Positions 1 to 6,705 of a DNA stretch of 7,846 bases are shown one piece after another. The DNA comes from CAYMST01 sp964393115 (GTDB taxonomy: Bacteria; Bacteroidota; Bacteroidia; Cytophagales; Cyclobacteriaceae): positions 1 to 7,846 of the forward strand of contig CAYMST010000224.1 of assembly GCA_964393115.1 (NCBI GenBank). Direction: 5' to 3'. The notes under the pieces are model-generated. The model worked only from the letters and a program-made list of their open reading frames with translations, was not told the DNA's origin and did no database searches. The translations under genes were made by a program, and so were the position numbers. The first letter of the stretch is position 1. Each line of letters begins with the position of its first letter.

Positions 1-1
1 A

Positions 2-601
2 GGAGGGACCGAAGCAGGAAGTACCGGAAATAGCCGCATCATGCTACAAAACCCATACTTACCTTTTCGTACTGATGACCAAGCAGAATTAGGTAAATAC
101 TCAGGACGAGCTGGGCTACGTATGGCTTCAAATGGTAGCGTAGACAACTGGTGGGATATGGGACTGGCAGGTGATTTCTTCCATGTGTATCGACACGATG
201 TTGGAGACGGAAACGGAAAAGAACTTTTTCGCATCACAAACGAAGGAAAAGTATTGATAGGCACGGAGCAATCTTCCGCACATATGCTCACGGTAAACGG
301 TGATATCCTAGCCGAACATGTTTTTGTCGAGCTTAACGTACCTCCTGATTATGTATTTACAGATGAGTACGAGCTCAAAACACTTGATGAGGTGGAAGAC
401 TACATCAACGAAAACGGTCACCTTCCTGGTATTCCTAGTGCTGAGGAGATTATTGAAAACAAATTAAATGTTGGGGAGATGAGTGGCATGCTTCTCGAAA
501 AAATCGAAGAGCTAACCCTTCACATGATCGAACTCAAAAAGGAAAACGAAGCACTAAAGAAAGAAAACCAAGAAATCAAAAAGCTGATAAAAGAAAAGTA
601 A
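2..601 (+). CDS. Tail-fibre-like / surface protein, 3' part only (start lies left of the window)
   Basis: The frame is open to the left edge: codons from base 2 read GGTEAGSTGNSRI straight into the ATG at 41. That ATG is therefore probably an internal Met, and the visible protein is at least 199 residues of something longer. The first part (to about base 270) is Gly/Asp/Trp-rich and beta-like, with phrases such as RMASNGSVDNWWDMGLAGDF and FRITNEGKVLIGT that resemble the repeats of Bacteroidota tail-fibre and adhesin-like proteins. Next comes a conserved-looking module, PDYVF..EYEL.TLDEVEDYI with HLPGIPSAEEI (about 347-450), then GEMSGMLLEKIEEL. The last ~37 residues (about 488-598) form a Lys/Glu-rich coiled coil with heptad Leu/Ile/Met, suggesting an oligomer. 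This C-terminal module is widespread in Bacteroidota; its exact role is not established to my knowledge. No enzyme motif or membrane segment is visible. The gene converges on the glycan operon and is probably functionally separate from it. Confidence 0.75.
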   Translation, partial: GGTEAGSTGNSRIMLQNPYLPFRTDDQAELGKYSGRAGLRMASNGSVDNWWDMGLAGDFFHVYRHDVGDGNGKELFRITNEGKVLIGTEQSSAHMLTVNGDILAEHVFVELNVPPDYVFTDEYELKTLDEVEDYINENGHLPGIPSAEEIIENKLNVGEMSGMLLEKIEELTLHMIELKKENEALKKENQEIKKLIKEK

Positions 602-608
602 TCAGCTT
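581..608 (-). terminator. Putative intrinsic terminator of the minus-strand glycan operon
   Basis: AAGCTGAT (581-588) and ATCAGCTT (601-608) form a perfect 8-bp inverted repeat around a 12-base loop. Read on the minus strand, the stem lies 9 bases past the stop codon of the last operon gene, and its 3' arm runs into TTT (five T in a row counting the last two of the arm), then more T-rich sequence. On the plus strand no T-run follows, so it should work for the minus-strand transcript only. It lies inside the last codons and stop of the convergent gene. The stem has only three G-C pairs, so it may be weak. Confidence 0.45.
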
Positions 609-616
609 ATGGCTCA

Positions 617-1873
617 TCAAAGCGCTGAAAAAATCTCATCATAGAGCATTTGATACTTTCTAACTGATCTATCTTCTTTCGCACATGCAGTACAACGCTC
701 GCGAACAAGATCAACGTCTTGAGTAGTAAACCAATGCTCAACTTTATTTACTACAGAGGCAATGGAAAGATCAGACGTATCTTCCAAAACAACTCCTATG
801 TTTTTCTCTTCTGCAATTAGATAATCGTCAGATATTCCTTTAGGAATAAGTATGGGGAGACCACATGCCCAGTACTCACCGTCTTTTATAGGTGAACAAA
901 ATCGCTTACCAGGATGCTGTCGTACCGGTACCATACCAAAGTCTGAAGCGGATAGGTAAGCAGGAACTTCATTCCTTTTTAGTGATTTTAGAAACACCCT
1001 TTTTTCATCAACGCCATGTTCTCTACAAAGCTCTAGTACTTTTTCATGATCGTCATGGGTAAAGATGTGAAACAGAAAGTTCGTGCTAGATGACTGAAAT
1101 CGCTTTAAGAGCCGAAAAAACTCTTCCTCCATATACATCCCTCCAAATTTCCCAATGTAAGTGAGTACCCGATCGCCTTCTTTGATTCCCAGTTTATCAC
1201 GTATTTCGTTTCTTTTTTCCATCGAAAAGGAGAACAGCTCAACGTCTACGCAGGACGGTACGCGATGGCAAACAGCTTTACCAGAAGTTTCCTTATTAAG
1301 ACGGTCGATCATGGCTTTGGTGGCTGTGAAAATACCGGATGATTTTTTGGCCATACTACGCTCTAGTGAACGCTGTAGCTTGGCTTCCCATGACTTATTG
1401 GTCCATACACCTGCCTCGATCATATACTGTGCATGTGGCTCAAAGGAATGTATGAAGTGCGCTTTTCCAGTTACAACAGATAAATAATGACTAATGATCG
1501 CCCCGACTACTCCTTCAGAATAAACACCTTTTGCGTTGTGCTTCACCATTAGCCAAAGACTAAGTATAAAGCCATAAGCGAAATCAAACGCCTTTTTGAG
1601 CAACTTAAGTCTGCCTGAGTGCCAGTTGGTATTGTACCAAATGATATTATGTTGTAGCAGCTCCTGCTTTATTTTTTCTCGCTGCGATCTGCTCGTTCGA
1701 TACTTTTTCTGTTCCCAAGTTAACAATACGAACCGATAGCGATCTTTATTGGGGAAGTTTTCAAAATAGGGTAACAGAGCACTTTGAAATACCGGATCCC
1801 AATAGCTGTAATAGGCGAATATAAATAGTGTAGTCTGCTCAGGATTATTTAATCGCATTTTCCAGGTATTCAC
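617..1873 (-). CDS. GT-B glycosyltransferase (GT4-like), last gene of the operon
   Basis: This 418-residue protein has the size and layout of a two-domain GT-B glycosyltransferase, which transfers a sugar from a nucleotide-sugar donor at the inner face of the membrane. Seen in the sequence: an N-terminal Rossmann-like half with a hydrophobic stretch near residues 98-110 (FAYGFILSLWLMV) that could touch the membrane; the interdomain phrase VPSCVDVELF (about 205-214), typical of GT4 enzymes; a C-terminal domain opening with LTYIGKFGG (about 237-245); and SPIKDGEYWACGLPILIP (about 327-344), the position of the donor-binding E...GLP motif. Donor and acceptor cannot be told. The start used is GTG at 1873, which overlaps the end of the upstream epimerase gene by 29 bp; an ATG five codons later (1858) is an equally good choice, as neither has a clear ribosome-binding site. 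Translational coupling to the epimerase gene is likely. Confidence 0.85.
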   Translation of the reverse strand: MNTWKMRLNNPEQTTLFIFAYYSYWDPVFQSALLPYFENFPNKDRYRFVLLTWEQKKYRTSRSQREKIKQELLQHNIIWYNTNWHSGRLKLLKKAFDFAYGFILSLWLMVKHNAKGVYSEGVVGAIISHYLSVVTGKAHFIHSFEPHAQYMIEAGVWTNKSWEAKLQRSLERSMAKKSSGIFTATKAMIDRLNKETSGKAVCHRVPSCVDVELFSFSMEKRNEIRDKLGIKEGDRVLTYIGKFGGMYMEEEFFRLLKRFQSSSTNFLFHIFTHDDHEKVLELCREHGVDEKRVFLKSLKRNEVPAYLSASDFGMVPVRQHPGKRFCSPIKDGEYWACGLPILIPKGISDDYLIAEEKNIGVVLEDTSDLSIASVVNKVEHWFTTQDVDLVRERCTACAKEDRSVRKYQMLYDEIFSAL

Positions 1874-2963
1874 GAATTCTCAAGGAAGTTTTTCCATCCC
1901 CATAAGGATTCGACACATCAGCCATCTTTTGGTACATATCGTTATCCGAGTATATTTTTGTGAATGTATCAATGATTTTTTCTGAAGAAGTACCTGTTAA
2001 AACTGCACATCCACTTTCCACTCCTTCCGGTCTTTCAGTATTGTCACGCATGACCAAAATCGGTTTATTCATCGTAGGACCTTCTTCTTGTATCCCACCA
2101 GAATCGGTCAAGATCATATGACAAACATCCATTAAATATACCATTTCGTCATATGGGACAGGCTCAATTAACTTCACATTTGAGACATGCTCTAACATTT
2201 TACGTACTGGTTCATTCACCTTAGGGTTCAAATGGACAGGGTACACCCATTGAGTCTCCGAGAAATCACTGGCCAACGTACCTATTGCATTACATATATT
2301 GTTAAACCCATCACCAAAGCTTTCGCGCCTATGACCTGTAACTAATACCAGTGGTCCCTTTTTGAGTATGTCTTGATACTTCATTTCATACTTAACCATA
2401 TTACTACGCACCTTGCTTAATACGAAGTTTAAGCTATCAATGACAGAATTACCCGTAAGTATAGTATTCGATTTCCCTTCTTTGGCCAGGATCTCCAAAG
2501 CTTTTTGTGTGGGGCAAAAGTGATAATCCGCTGTAACACCAATGATTTGCCTATTAACTTCCTCAGGAAAAGGGGAGTATTTGTCAAAAGTTCTTAACCC
2601 AGCTTCTACGTGACCAATTTTGCATCTTCGATAAAACCCAATCAGTGAGCCTACCATAGCGGAAGTCGTATCCCCCTGTACCAATACACACCAGGGTGAA
2701 ACTTCCTCGCAAATTGCGTCAATTTTAGTAAATAAAAGAGAGGTCAAACCTGCCAGAGATTGGTTTTTAGTCATTACATTGAGCTCAATATCTGGTTCTA
2801 ACCCCCAATATTGAAATACCTGTTTCAGCATCTCTCGATGTTGACCGGTAGACACCAAAACCGGAGTCAACGATTGGCTTTTCTTCAACTCAACATAAAT
2901 TGGTAATAGTTTAATAGCCTCAGGTCGAGTGCCTACTATAATAAGTACTTTTTTATTGCTCAC
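1845..2963 (-). CDS. wecB: UDP-N-acetylglucosamine 2-epimerase, non-hydrolysing (WecB/MnaA class)
   Basis: At 372 residues this has the normal length for the family, which interconverts UDP-GlcNAc and UDP-ManNAc in the cytoplasm. Nearly every family motif is visible: GTRPEAIK (11-18), STGQH (38-42), VQGDTT (95-100), GHVEAGLRT (117-125), PEEVNR (133-138), TGHRRES (209-215), YPVHLNP (241-247), DSGGIQEEGP (287-296) and RDNTERPEG (306-314). The conserved Asp98, Glu120, Glu134 and His211 positions are all filled, so it should be active. The GTRPEAIK form of the first motif points to the WecB/MnaA class rather than WbpI, which as I recall has a GARPQFIK-type motif. The start is GTG, overlapping the upstream glycosyltransferase stop by four bases (GTGA), the classic coupled arrangement. 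UDP-ManNAc could be a donor itself or go on to UDP-ManNAcA if a WecC-like enzyme is encoded elsewhere. Confidence 0.93.
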   Translation of the reverse strand: MSNKKVLIIVGTRPEAIKLLPIYVELKKSQSLTPVLVSTGQHREMLKQVFQYWGLEPDIELNVMTKNQSLAGLTSLLFTKIDAICEEVSPWCVLVQGDTTSAMVGSLIGFYRRCKIGHVEAGLRTFDKYSPFPEEVNRQIIGVTADYHFCPTQKALEILAKEGKSNTILTGNSVIDSLNFVLSKVRSNMVKYEMKYQDILKKGPLVLVTGHRRESFGDGFNNICNAIGTLASDFSETQWVYPVHLNPKVNEPVRKMLEHVSNVKLIEPVPYDEMVYLMDVCHMILTDSGGIQEEGPTMNKPILVMRDNTERPEGVESGCAVLTGTSSEKIIDTFTKIYSDNDMYQKMADVSNPYGDGKTSLRIREYLENAIK

Positions 2964-4198
2964 TGCTTAGTTGCTTTTGCTCGTTCGAATATATCTAATA
3001 ATCGCTCCACGTTATACTGAGCCTCATAGATTTTTGGTGGCTCGGTCCGTATAAAATAGTCTTGATTTCTGTTCCGAAATTCACTGCATGCCCGATCAAT
3101 AATAGATATTACCTTTTCCCTATCGCCTATTTCCACATAATCTTCACCTATATCATTTAATGCATGGGCGGTGGCACTATCTCGCGTAGTTACAGCAAAT
3201 ATTCTTCTACGAGCAACAAAATAATCTAAGAGTTTAGAGGGAAAGAAGACTGCCTTTTTAGGGTCTTTAATGGGATTGTCTATTAGGAATAACATGTGAG
3301 CACTACTTTGTAAGTCAACAGCCTTACGAAAAGAAAGCATCCCTAAATGTTTAACATTTGGCAAGTCGTATTTTTTAAATAGCCCCTCGGTTCTTCGATC
3401 CATTGCCCCTGCAAAGCAGAACTCAACCGTATTCATCACAGAAGGATTATCTCGATTCCACACTCTGATGCACTGAAACAAAAATTCAGGATTCCGATCG
3501 CCTACTAGCCCACCGGTATAAACTATCCTCAGTTTGTGATCAAAATCTAATTCCTTACCTTCTCTGAGGTCATTTACGTCCCATACGTTAGGCATAAATT
3601 CAAATTTCGATCCAAATTCCGGATAAAGCGATTTATAATACTGTAGCGTTTTTTTGGAAGTAAGCGTTATGATTTGCGCTGTTTTGATAAACTCCCTTTC
3701 CCATTTTTCAACATACTCCTTTATTTTATCTGAATAGTGATGTAAAGGAGACCAACTCCAAGGATCACTTAAATGTAGCACCCACGGGCATTTAAAATGG
3801 CAGTGTAACTTATAAGCCATAAATGCAGAGCTCATCGGAAATGATCTAGAATAGATGATTTCTGGATTACTCTTTAGCGAACGGACAACCTTCTTATACT
3901 GCCAATGAAAGGAGAACTTGCTATCTGGCTTTTCCAGAATGGATGGGGATATTTTTCGTAGCAGAAAATTGGTATAACGGTTTTCTATTAATTTGACCTC
4001 TACAATTTGACGATATGTGCCTTCTAATAATTCTAACTCAGGGTCAACAGGCATGAACAGCGTGGGGTTTTTAGATGTCACCACATCTATATCCTTTACT
4101 TTCTTGCTAATAGCTCGAAAGTATTTACCTGTTTGTAGGCACTCAGGGTCACTCTTAGGAGGAAATGCAATGCTGACGAATAAAAGATCTTTAATCAT
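2960..4198 (-). CDS. GT-B glycosyltransferase, GT4-like, in polysaccharide operon
   Basis: This 412-residue protein looks like a GT-B glycosyltransferase of the kind found in capsule and O-antigen clusters. The N-terminal domain starts with LLFVSIAFPPKSDPECLQTGKYF, like GT4 proteins that open with a strand and then a flexible Pro/Gly loop. YSRSFP (116-121) and LHLSDPWSW (141-149) match the conserved mid-domain positions, and FMPNVWD (201-207) takes the place of the usual 'PNGVD' linker. The C-terminal domain begins at RIVYTGGL (about 224-231) and has FFPSKLLDYFVARRRIFAV (about 318-336), the donor-binding helix region; the standard E-x7-E pair is not obvious there. Start ATG at 4198, 21 bp after the stop of the decayed acyltransferase, without a strong ribosome-binding site. 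Its stop overlaps the epimerase start. Donor, acceptor and linkage are unknown. A distant alternative is a GT4-fold protein with another sugar-transfer role. Confidence 0.83.
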   Translation of the reverse strand: MIKDLLFVSIAFPPKSDPECLQTGKYFRAISKKVKDIDVVTSKNPTLFMPVDPELELLEGTYRQIVEVKLIENRYTNFLLRKISPSILEKPDSKFSFHWQYKKVVRSLKSNPEIIYSRSFPMSSAFMAYKLHCHFKCPWVLHLSDPWSWSPLHHYSDKIKEYVEKWEREFIKTAQIITLTSKKTLQYYKSLYPEFGSKFEFMPNVWDVNDLREGKELDFDHKLRIVYTGGLVGDRNPEFLFQCIRVWNRDNPSVMNTVEFCFAGAMDRRTEGLFKKYDLPNVKHLGMLSFRKAVDLQSSAHMLFLIDNPIKDPKKAVFFPSKLLDYFVARRRIFAVTTRDSATAHALNDIGEDYVEIGDREKVISIIDRACSEFRNRNQDYFIRTEPPKIYEAQYNVERLLDIFERAKATKQ

Positions 4199-4219
4199 AT
4201 CAATTTAACAGGATAAGCA

Positions 4220-5103
4220 TTAGCCTCTGGATGGTATTATCGTGTACTTTTTCTTCAACATTAAAATCCGTTTCTCCATATGAAAAAAAGAGAGATGAGC
4301 TAATAAGGTGGTAGCAGATATAATGACAATGAATACCAGAGCCCTACAAAAAAAATTATCAACAAGAAGACCTTTGAAAAAGGCCCCACATACAAGAATT
4401 ATTGCCATATGGTACATGTAAAAACCATATGATATTTTGCCAAAATAGTTAAAAATTGAATTCTCGAGTTTAATATAGCTCTTAGTATTGCTACTAACAT
4501 TTAGAATTACGATTAGCGAGGCCGTAGCATTCAATTCAGTATCGATGAAGGAATAAACGTGCAATCCTCCAAAGAAGATGTTGAAAGCAAAAAGAGACCA
4601 ACCTAACAATTGAGTTATTGGATGATGCAATATCCTTAAATAAGGAGTTTTCCTATTGGTGAATAGGTAGGCCCCGATGCCTCCGAAGGCCATCAAATCT
4701 ATTCTTGTTAGGCCAATGAATACGTATGCTGGACCATCTTTATCATAAAACCAGAGTCCCAATTTGAACATAAAGTAAATGGCTATTGTAGACAGGAGAA
4801 CCCATAGTGTGTTTTTAGAATGTTTCATTAACCAAGGCCAAAACAAATAGAATTGTTCCTCGACACCAACGGACCAAAGAGGAGTTATAGAACTGATAGT
4901 GAGACGAATACAGTTGTTCACGTTAGCCATCAAGAAGCTATAAAAAGTAAATGAAAGCCAATACTGTCCAAACCGAAAACGTGCATAAACTGGTCTGTAT
5001 GCCAGATCACTACTGTCAGGGCTGCTATTGCTCTTACACCGTTTAGCCCGGGAAAATGAACCGGTTGATTCTTTATAATGTCTTTTGATTTGATATTCTT
5101 TAT
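4220..5103 (-). pseudogene. Acyltransferase family 3 (OafA/YrhL-like), broken by internal deletion and frameshift
   Basis: The intact family is a membrane enzyme of about 350-400 residues that O-acylates (often O-acetylates) surface sugars. The C-terminal part is well kept: FYSFLMANV, then PLWSVGVEEQFYLFWPW (WSVGVEEQFY at 4875-4846), several hydrophobic helices, and the closing FGKISYGFYMYHMAIILV ... FFHMEKRIL signature. The same frame runs open upstream to TTG 5140/ATG 5134, but those ~63 residues are basic, polar and unlike the family. In a second frame, 5103-4930, the minus strand encodes NQPVHFPGLNGVRAIAAL followed by TVVIWHTDQFMHVFGLD, the textbook family N-terminus with the conserved TM1 His, and then hits a TGA. 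The region expected between (the FFVLSGFLIT helix and the Arg-rich RRxxRIxP segment, roughly 80-100 residues) is absent. The N-terminal frame has no ATG/GTG/TTG start after its upstream stop. I infer a deletion with frameshift near 4945-4975 and a non-functional gene. Confidence 0.85.
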
Positions 5104-6209
5104 TAGTCTTTAGTTTGAAATTTTTTGATAACATCAACAACTTTGTTTTGTTGATGCTCAGTCATTTCAGGAAACATTGGTAAGGACAATATTTTATTTT
5201 GATTACTTGAAGCTATTGGGAAGTCATCAACGGAGTAGCTTAAGTCTTCGTAAACCGGCAACAACGGTAAAGGAGTAGGGTAATGAATTGCAGAAGCTAC
5301 ACCATTTTCATGGAGATACCGTTTGAGTTCGTTTCTATTCTGACTCTTCACACAGTATACATGATATACATGCTTGTAATTGTCCAATTCAGATGGTGTA
5401 ATAATTTCTGTGTCTTTCAACAACTCATTATAACGTCTAGCTAATTTACGTCGATTATCAGTCCATTGATTTATGTATTTCAGTTTGACAGATAGAATTG
5501 AAGCTTGCATGCCATCCATCCTACTGTTTATACCATCAATTGCATGGTGATGTTTTTTTAGTCCTCCATGATTGGCAATCATCTCGCATTTCTCGGCAAA
5601 GTTGGTGTCTTCAGTGATTATTCCACCAGCATCGCCATAAGCTCCAAGATTTTTCCCAGGATAGAAACTAAAAGTTCCGGCGATTCCAAATGTCCCGACC
5701 TTTTTTTTATTGAATTCCGCAAAATGAGCTTGTGCGCAATCCTCAATCATGAAGAGGCCAAACTTATTACATATTTCCTGTATTGTTTCAACATCCGCTG
5801 GGTGCCCAAAAAGGTGAACAGGGATAATGGCCTTTGTATTACCTGTGATTTTTGATTCAATAAGTGATGAATCAATGTTAAAACCGTTCTTCTCAATATC
5901 AACAAAAACGGGTTTAGCTCCTATTTGTCTTATTGTTTCAGATGTGGATATCCAGCTGTTTGCTACTGTAATTACTTCGTCTCCTGCTCCAATGCCAAGC
6001 GCTTTTAATACAATATAAATAGCGTCTGTTCCATTGGCTACGGGGATAAAGTGTTTGACTCCGTAAATACCTCTAAAATCTTCTGCAAAATTATTGACAT
6101 ATTTTCCCTTAATAAAGGCGCAGTCTTCGATTACTCGCTGGATAGCCTCATTTACCTCTGTTTTAATTGATTGATATTGAGCCTTTAAGTCCAAAAATGG
6201 CACATTCAT
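5103..6209 (-). CDS. DegT/DnrJ/EryC1/StrS PLP aminotransferase, WbpE/WlbC-like
   Basis: This 368-residue protein is a full-length sugar aminotransferase of fold type I. It uses PLP and probably glutamate to put an amino group on a keto-sugar nucleotide. Visible landmarks: FLDLKAQYQSIK (5-16), VANGTDAI (57-64) binding PLP phosphate, IEDCAQAH (155-162) with the Asp157 that pairs with the PLP ring nitrogen, SFYPGKNLGAYGDAGG (181-196) with Lys186 as the Schiff-base lysine, and NSRMDGMQASIL (about 228-239). All catalytic positions are filled. The neighbouring dehydrogenase and acetyltransferase suggest the substrate is UDP-3-keto-GlcNAcA, giving the 3-amino sugar (WbpE role). The PGKNLGAYGD form also occurs in FdtB/QdtB-type 3-aminotransferases acting on dTDP-3-keto-6-deoxyhexoses, so the family call is firm and the substrate inferred. 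Start ATG at 6209, 16 bp after the acetyltransferase stop. The TAA stop shares one base with the first codon of the decayed acyltransferase frame. Confidence 0.9.
   Translation of the reverse strand: MNVPFLDLKAQYQSIKTEVNEAIQRVIEDCAFIKGKYVNNFAEDFRGIYGVKHFIPVANGTDAIYIVLKALGIGAGDEVITVANSWISTSETIRQIGAKPVFVDIEKNGFNIDSSLIESKITGNTKAIIPVHLFGHPADVETIQEICNKFGLFMIEDCAQAHFAEFNKKKVGTFGIAGTFSFYPGKNLGAYGDAGGIITEDTNFAEKCEMIANHGGLKKHHHAIDGINSRMDGMQASILSVKLKYINQWTDNRRKLARRYNELLKDTEIITPSELDNYKHVYHVYCVKSQNRNELKRYLHENGVASAIHYPTPLPLLPVYEDLSYSVDDFPIASSNQNKILSLPMFPEMTEHQQNKVVDVIKKFQTKD
5132..5156 (-). repeat. Perfect 9-bp inverted repeat near the end of the aminotransferase gene
   Basis: CATCAACAA (5132-5140) and TTGTTGATG (5148-5156) are perfect reverse complements around a 7-base loop, so the transcript could fold into a hairpin about 27 bases before the aminotransferase stop. 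It lies in coding sequence (EHQQNKVVDV). No T-run follows on either strand, so it is not a standard terminator. On the minus strand the TTG 5140 and ATG 5134 codons lie in its 3' arm. That makes them poor start sites for the acyltransferase frame and fits the view that they are not real starts. It may be chance. Confidence 0.4.
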
Positions 6210-6225
6210 TGAAATAGAATTAAGG

Positions 6226-6705
6226 TTATCTGCGGTCAGTTTTATTGGGGATTAATTTTCTAGCCGGATTACCAACATAGGAACCGGGTTCGACAATGTC
6301 TTTGGTAACCACTGCTCCGGCACCAATAACCACATTATCACATATAGTAACAGGAAGAATTGTAGCATTGGATCCAATGGATACATTGTTGCCAATTTTT
6401 GTTTCTTTCCAAAGTGATTGATTTCCTCCTGCAGGCCCTCCATTTTGAAAAAGGTCGTTTATAAACATTACTCCATGGCCAAGGAAGCAATGGTCGCCAA
6501 TTGTTACCAACTCACAAATAAAAGTGTGAGATTGAACTCTACATGATGATCCAATGCACACATTTTTTTGAATCTCCACAAATGGGCCTATGAAGCTATT
6601 ATCACCAATTTCACAACCGTATATATTGACAGGATCAACATATGTAACATTTTCTCCGAATTTAACGCTCTTAATACCAATCTCTAATTTCCTTGGGTTA
6701 CCCAC
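6226..6705 (-). CDS. Sugar-nucleotide N-acetyltransferase, left-handed beta-helix, WbpD/WlbB-like
   Basis: This 159-residue protein is built of hexapeptide repeats ([LIV]-G-x4 type: IGDNSF, IGPFVE, IGSSCR, IGDHCF, IGNNVS, IGSNAT, IGAGAV), the mark of trimeric acetyl-CoA-dependent acetyltransferases. The stretch RVQSHTFICE followed by FLGHGVMFINDLF (about 74-86, with His77 and Asn83) and the closing VGNPARKL (144-151) closely resembles WbpD/WlbB, which N-acetylate the 3-amino group of UDP-GlcNAc3NA. The size is slightly short of the 190-residue members, with a brief N-terminus and no long tail. The start is GTG at 6705, overlapping the end of the upstream dehydrogenase gene by 22 bp. No ATG/GTG/TTG start lies in the next few codons and no clear ribosome-binding site is seen, so coupled translation is likely. 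The aminotransferase follows after 16 bp. Acetylation of some other amino sugar, as by QdtC/FdtC-type enzymes, is a less likely alternative. Confidence 0.88.
   Translation of the reverse strand: MGNPRKLEIGIKSVKFGENVTYVDPVNIYGCEIGDNSFIGPFVEIQKNVCIGSSCRVQSHTFICELVTIGDHCFLGHGVMFINDLFQNGGPAGGNQSLWKETKIGNNVSIGSNATILPVTICDNVVIGAGAVVTKDIVEPGSYVGNPARKLIPNKTDRR

Noticed and set aside
1161..1487. Plus-strand open frame of 108 codons opposite the last glycosyltransferase
   Set aside because: It lies wholly antisense to a gene with clear GT-B motifs, and its low-complexity Ser/Leu-rich product has no recognisable domain.
4017..4208. Plus-strand frame of 63 codons opposite the start of the first glycosyltransferase
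   Set aside because: It is antisense to a full-length protein and has no domain of its own; the GGAGG-like stretch near 4158-4163 is coding sequence of the opposite gene.
5701..5708. Run of eight T (A8 on the coding strand) in the aminotransferase gene, a possible slippage site for phase variation
   Set aside because: It encodes the Asn-Lys-Lys-Lys segment in an intact frame, and runs of this length are expected in A+T-rich DNA; one sequence gives no sign of length variation.
5568..6018. Two overlapping plus-strand open frames opposite the aminotransferase
   Set aside because: Both are antisense to conserved DegT motifs, including the PLP-lysine region, and their products look like random translations.
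6252..6443. Minus-strand frame of 63 codons inside the acetyltransferase gene
   Set aside because: It is an alternate-frame reading of hexapeptide-repeat DNA; the real frame has well-kept repeats throughout.
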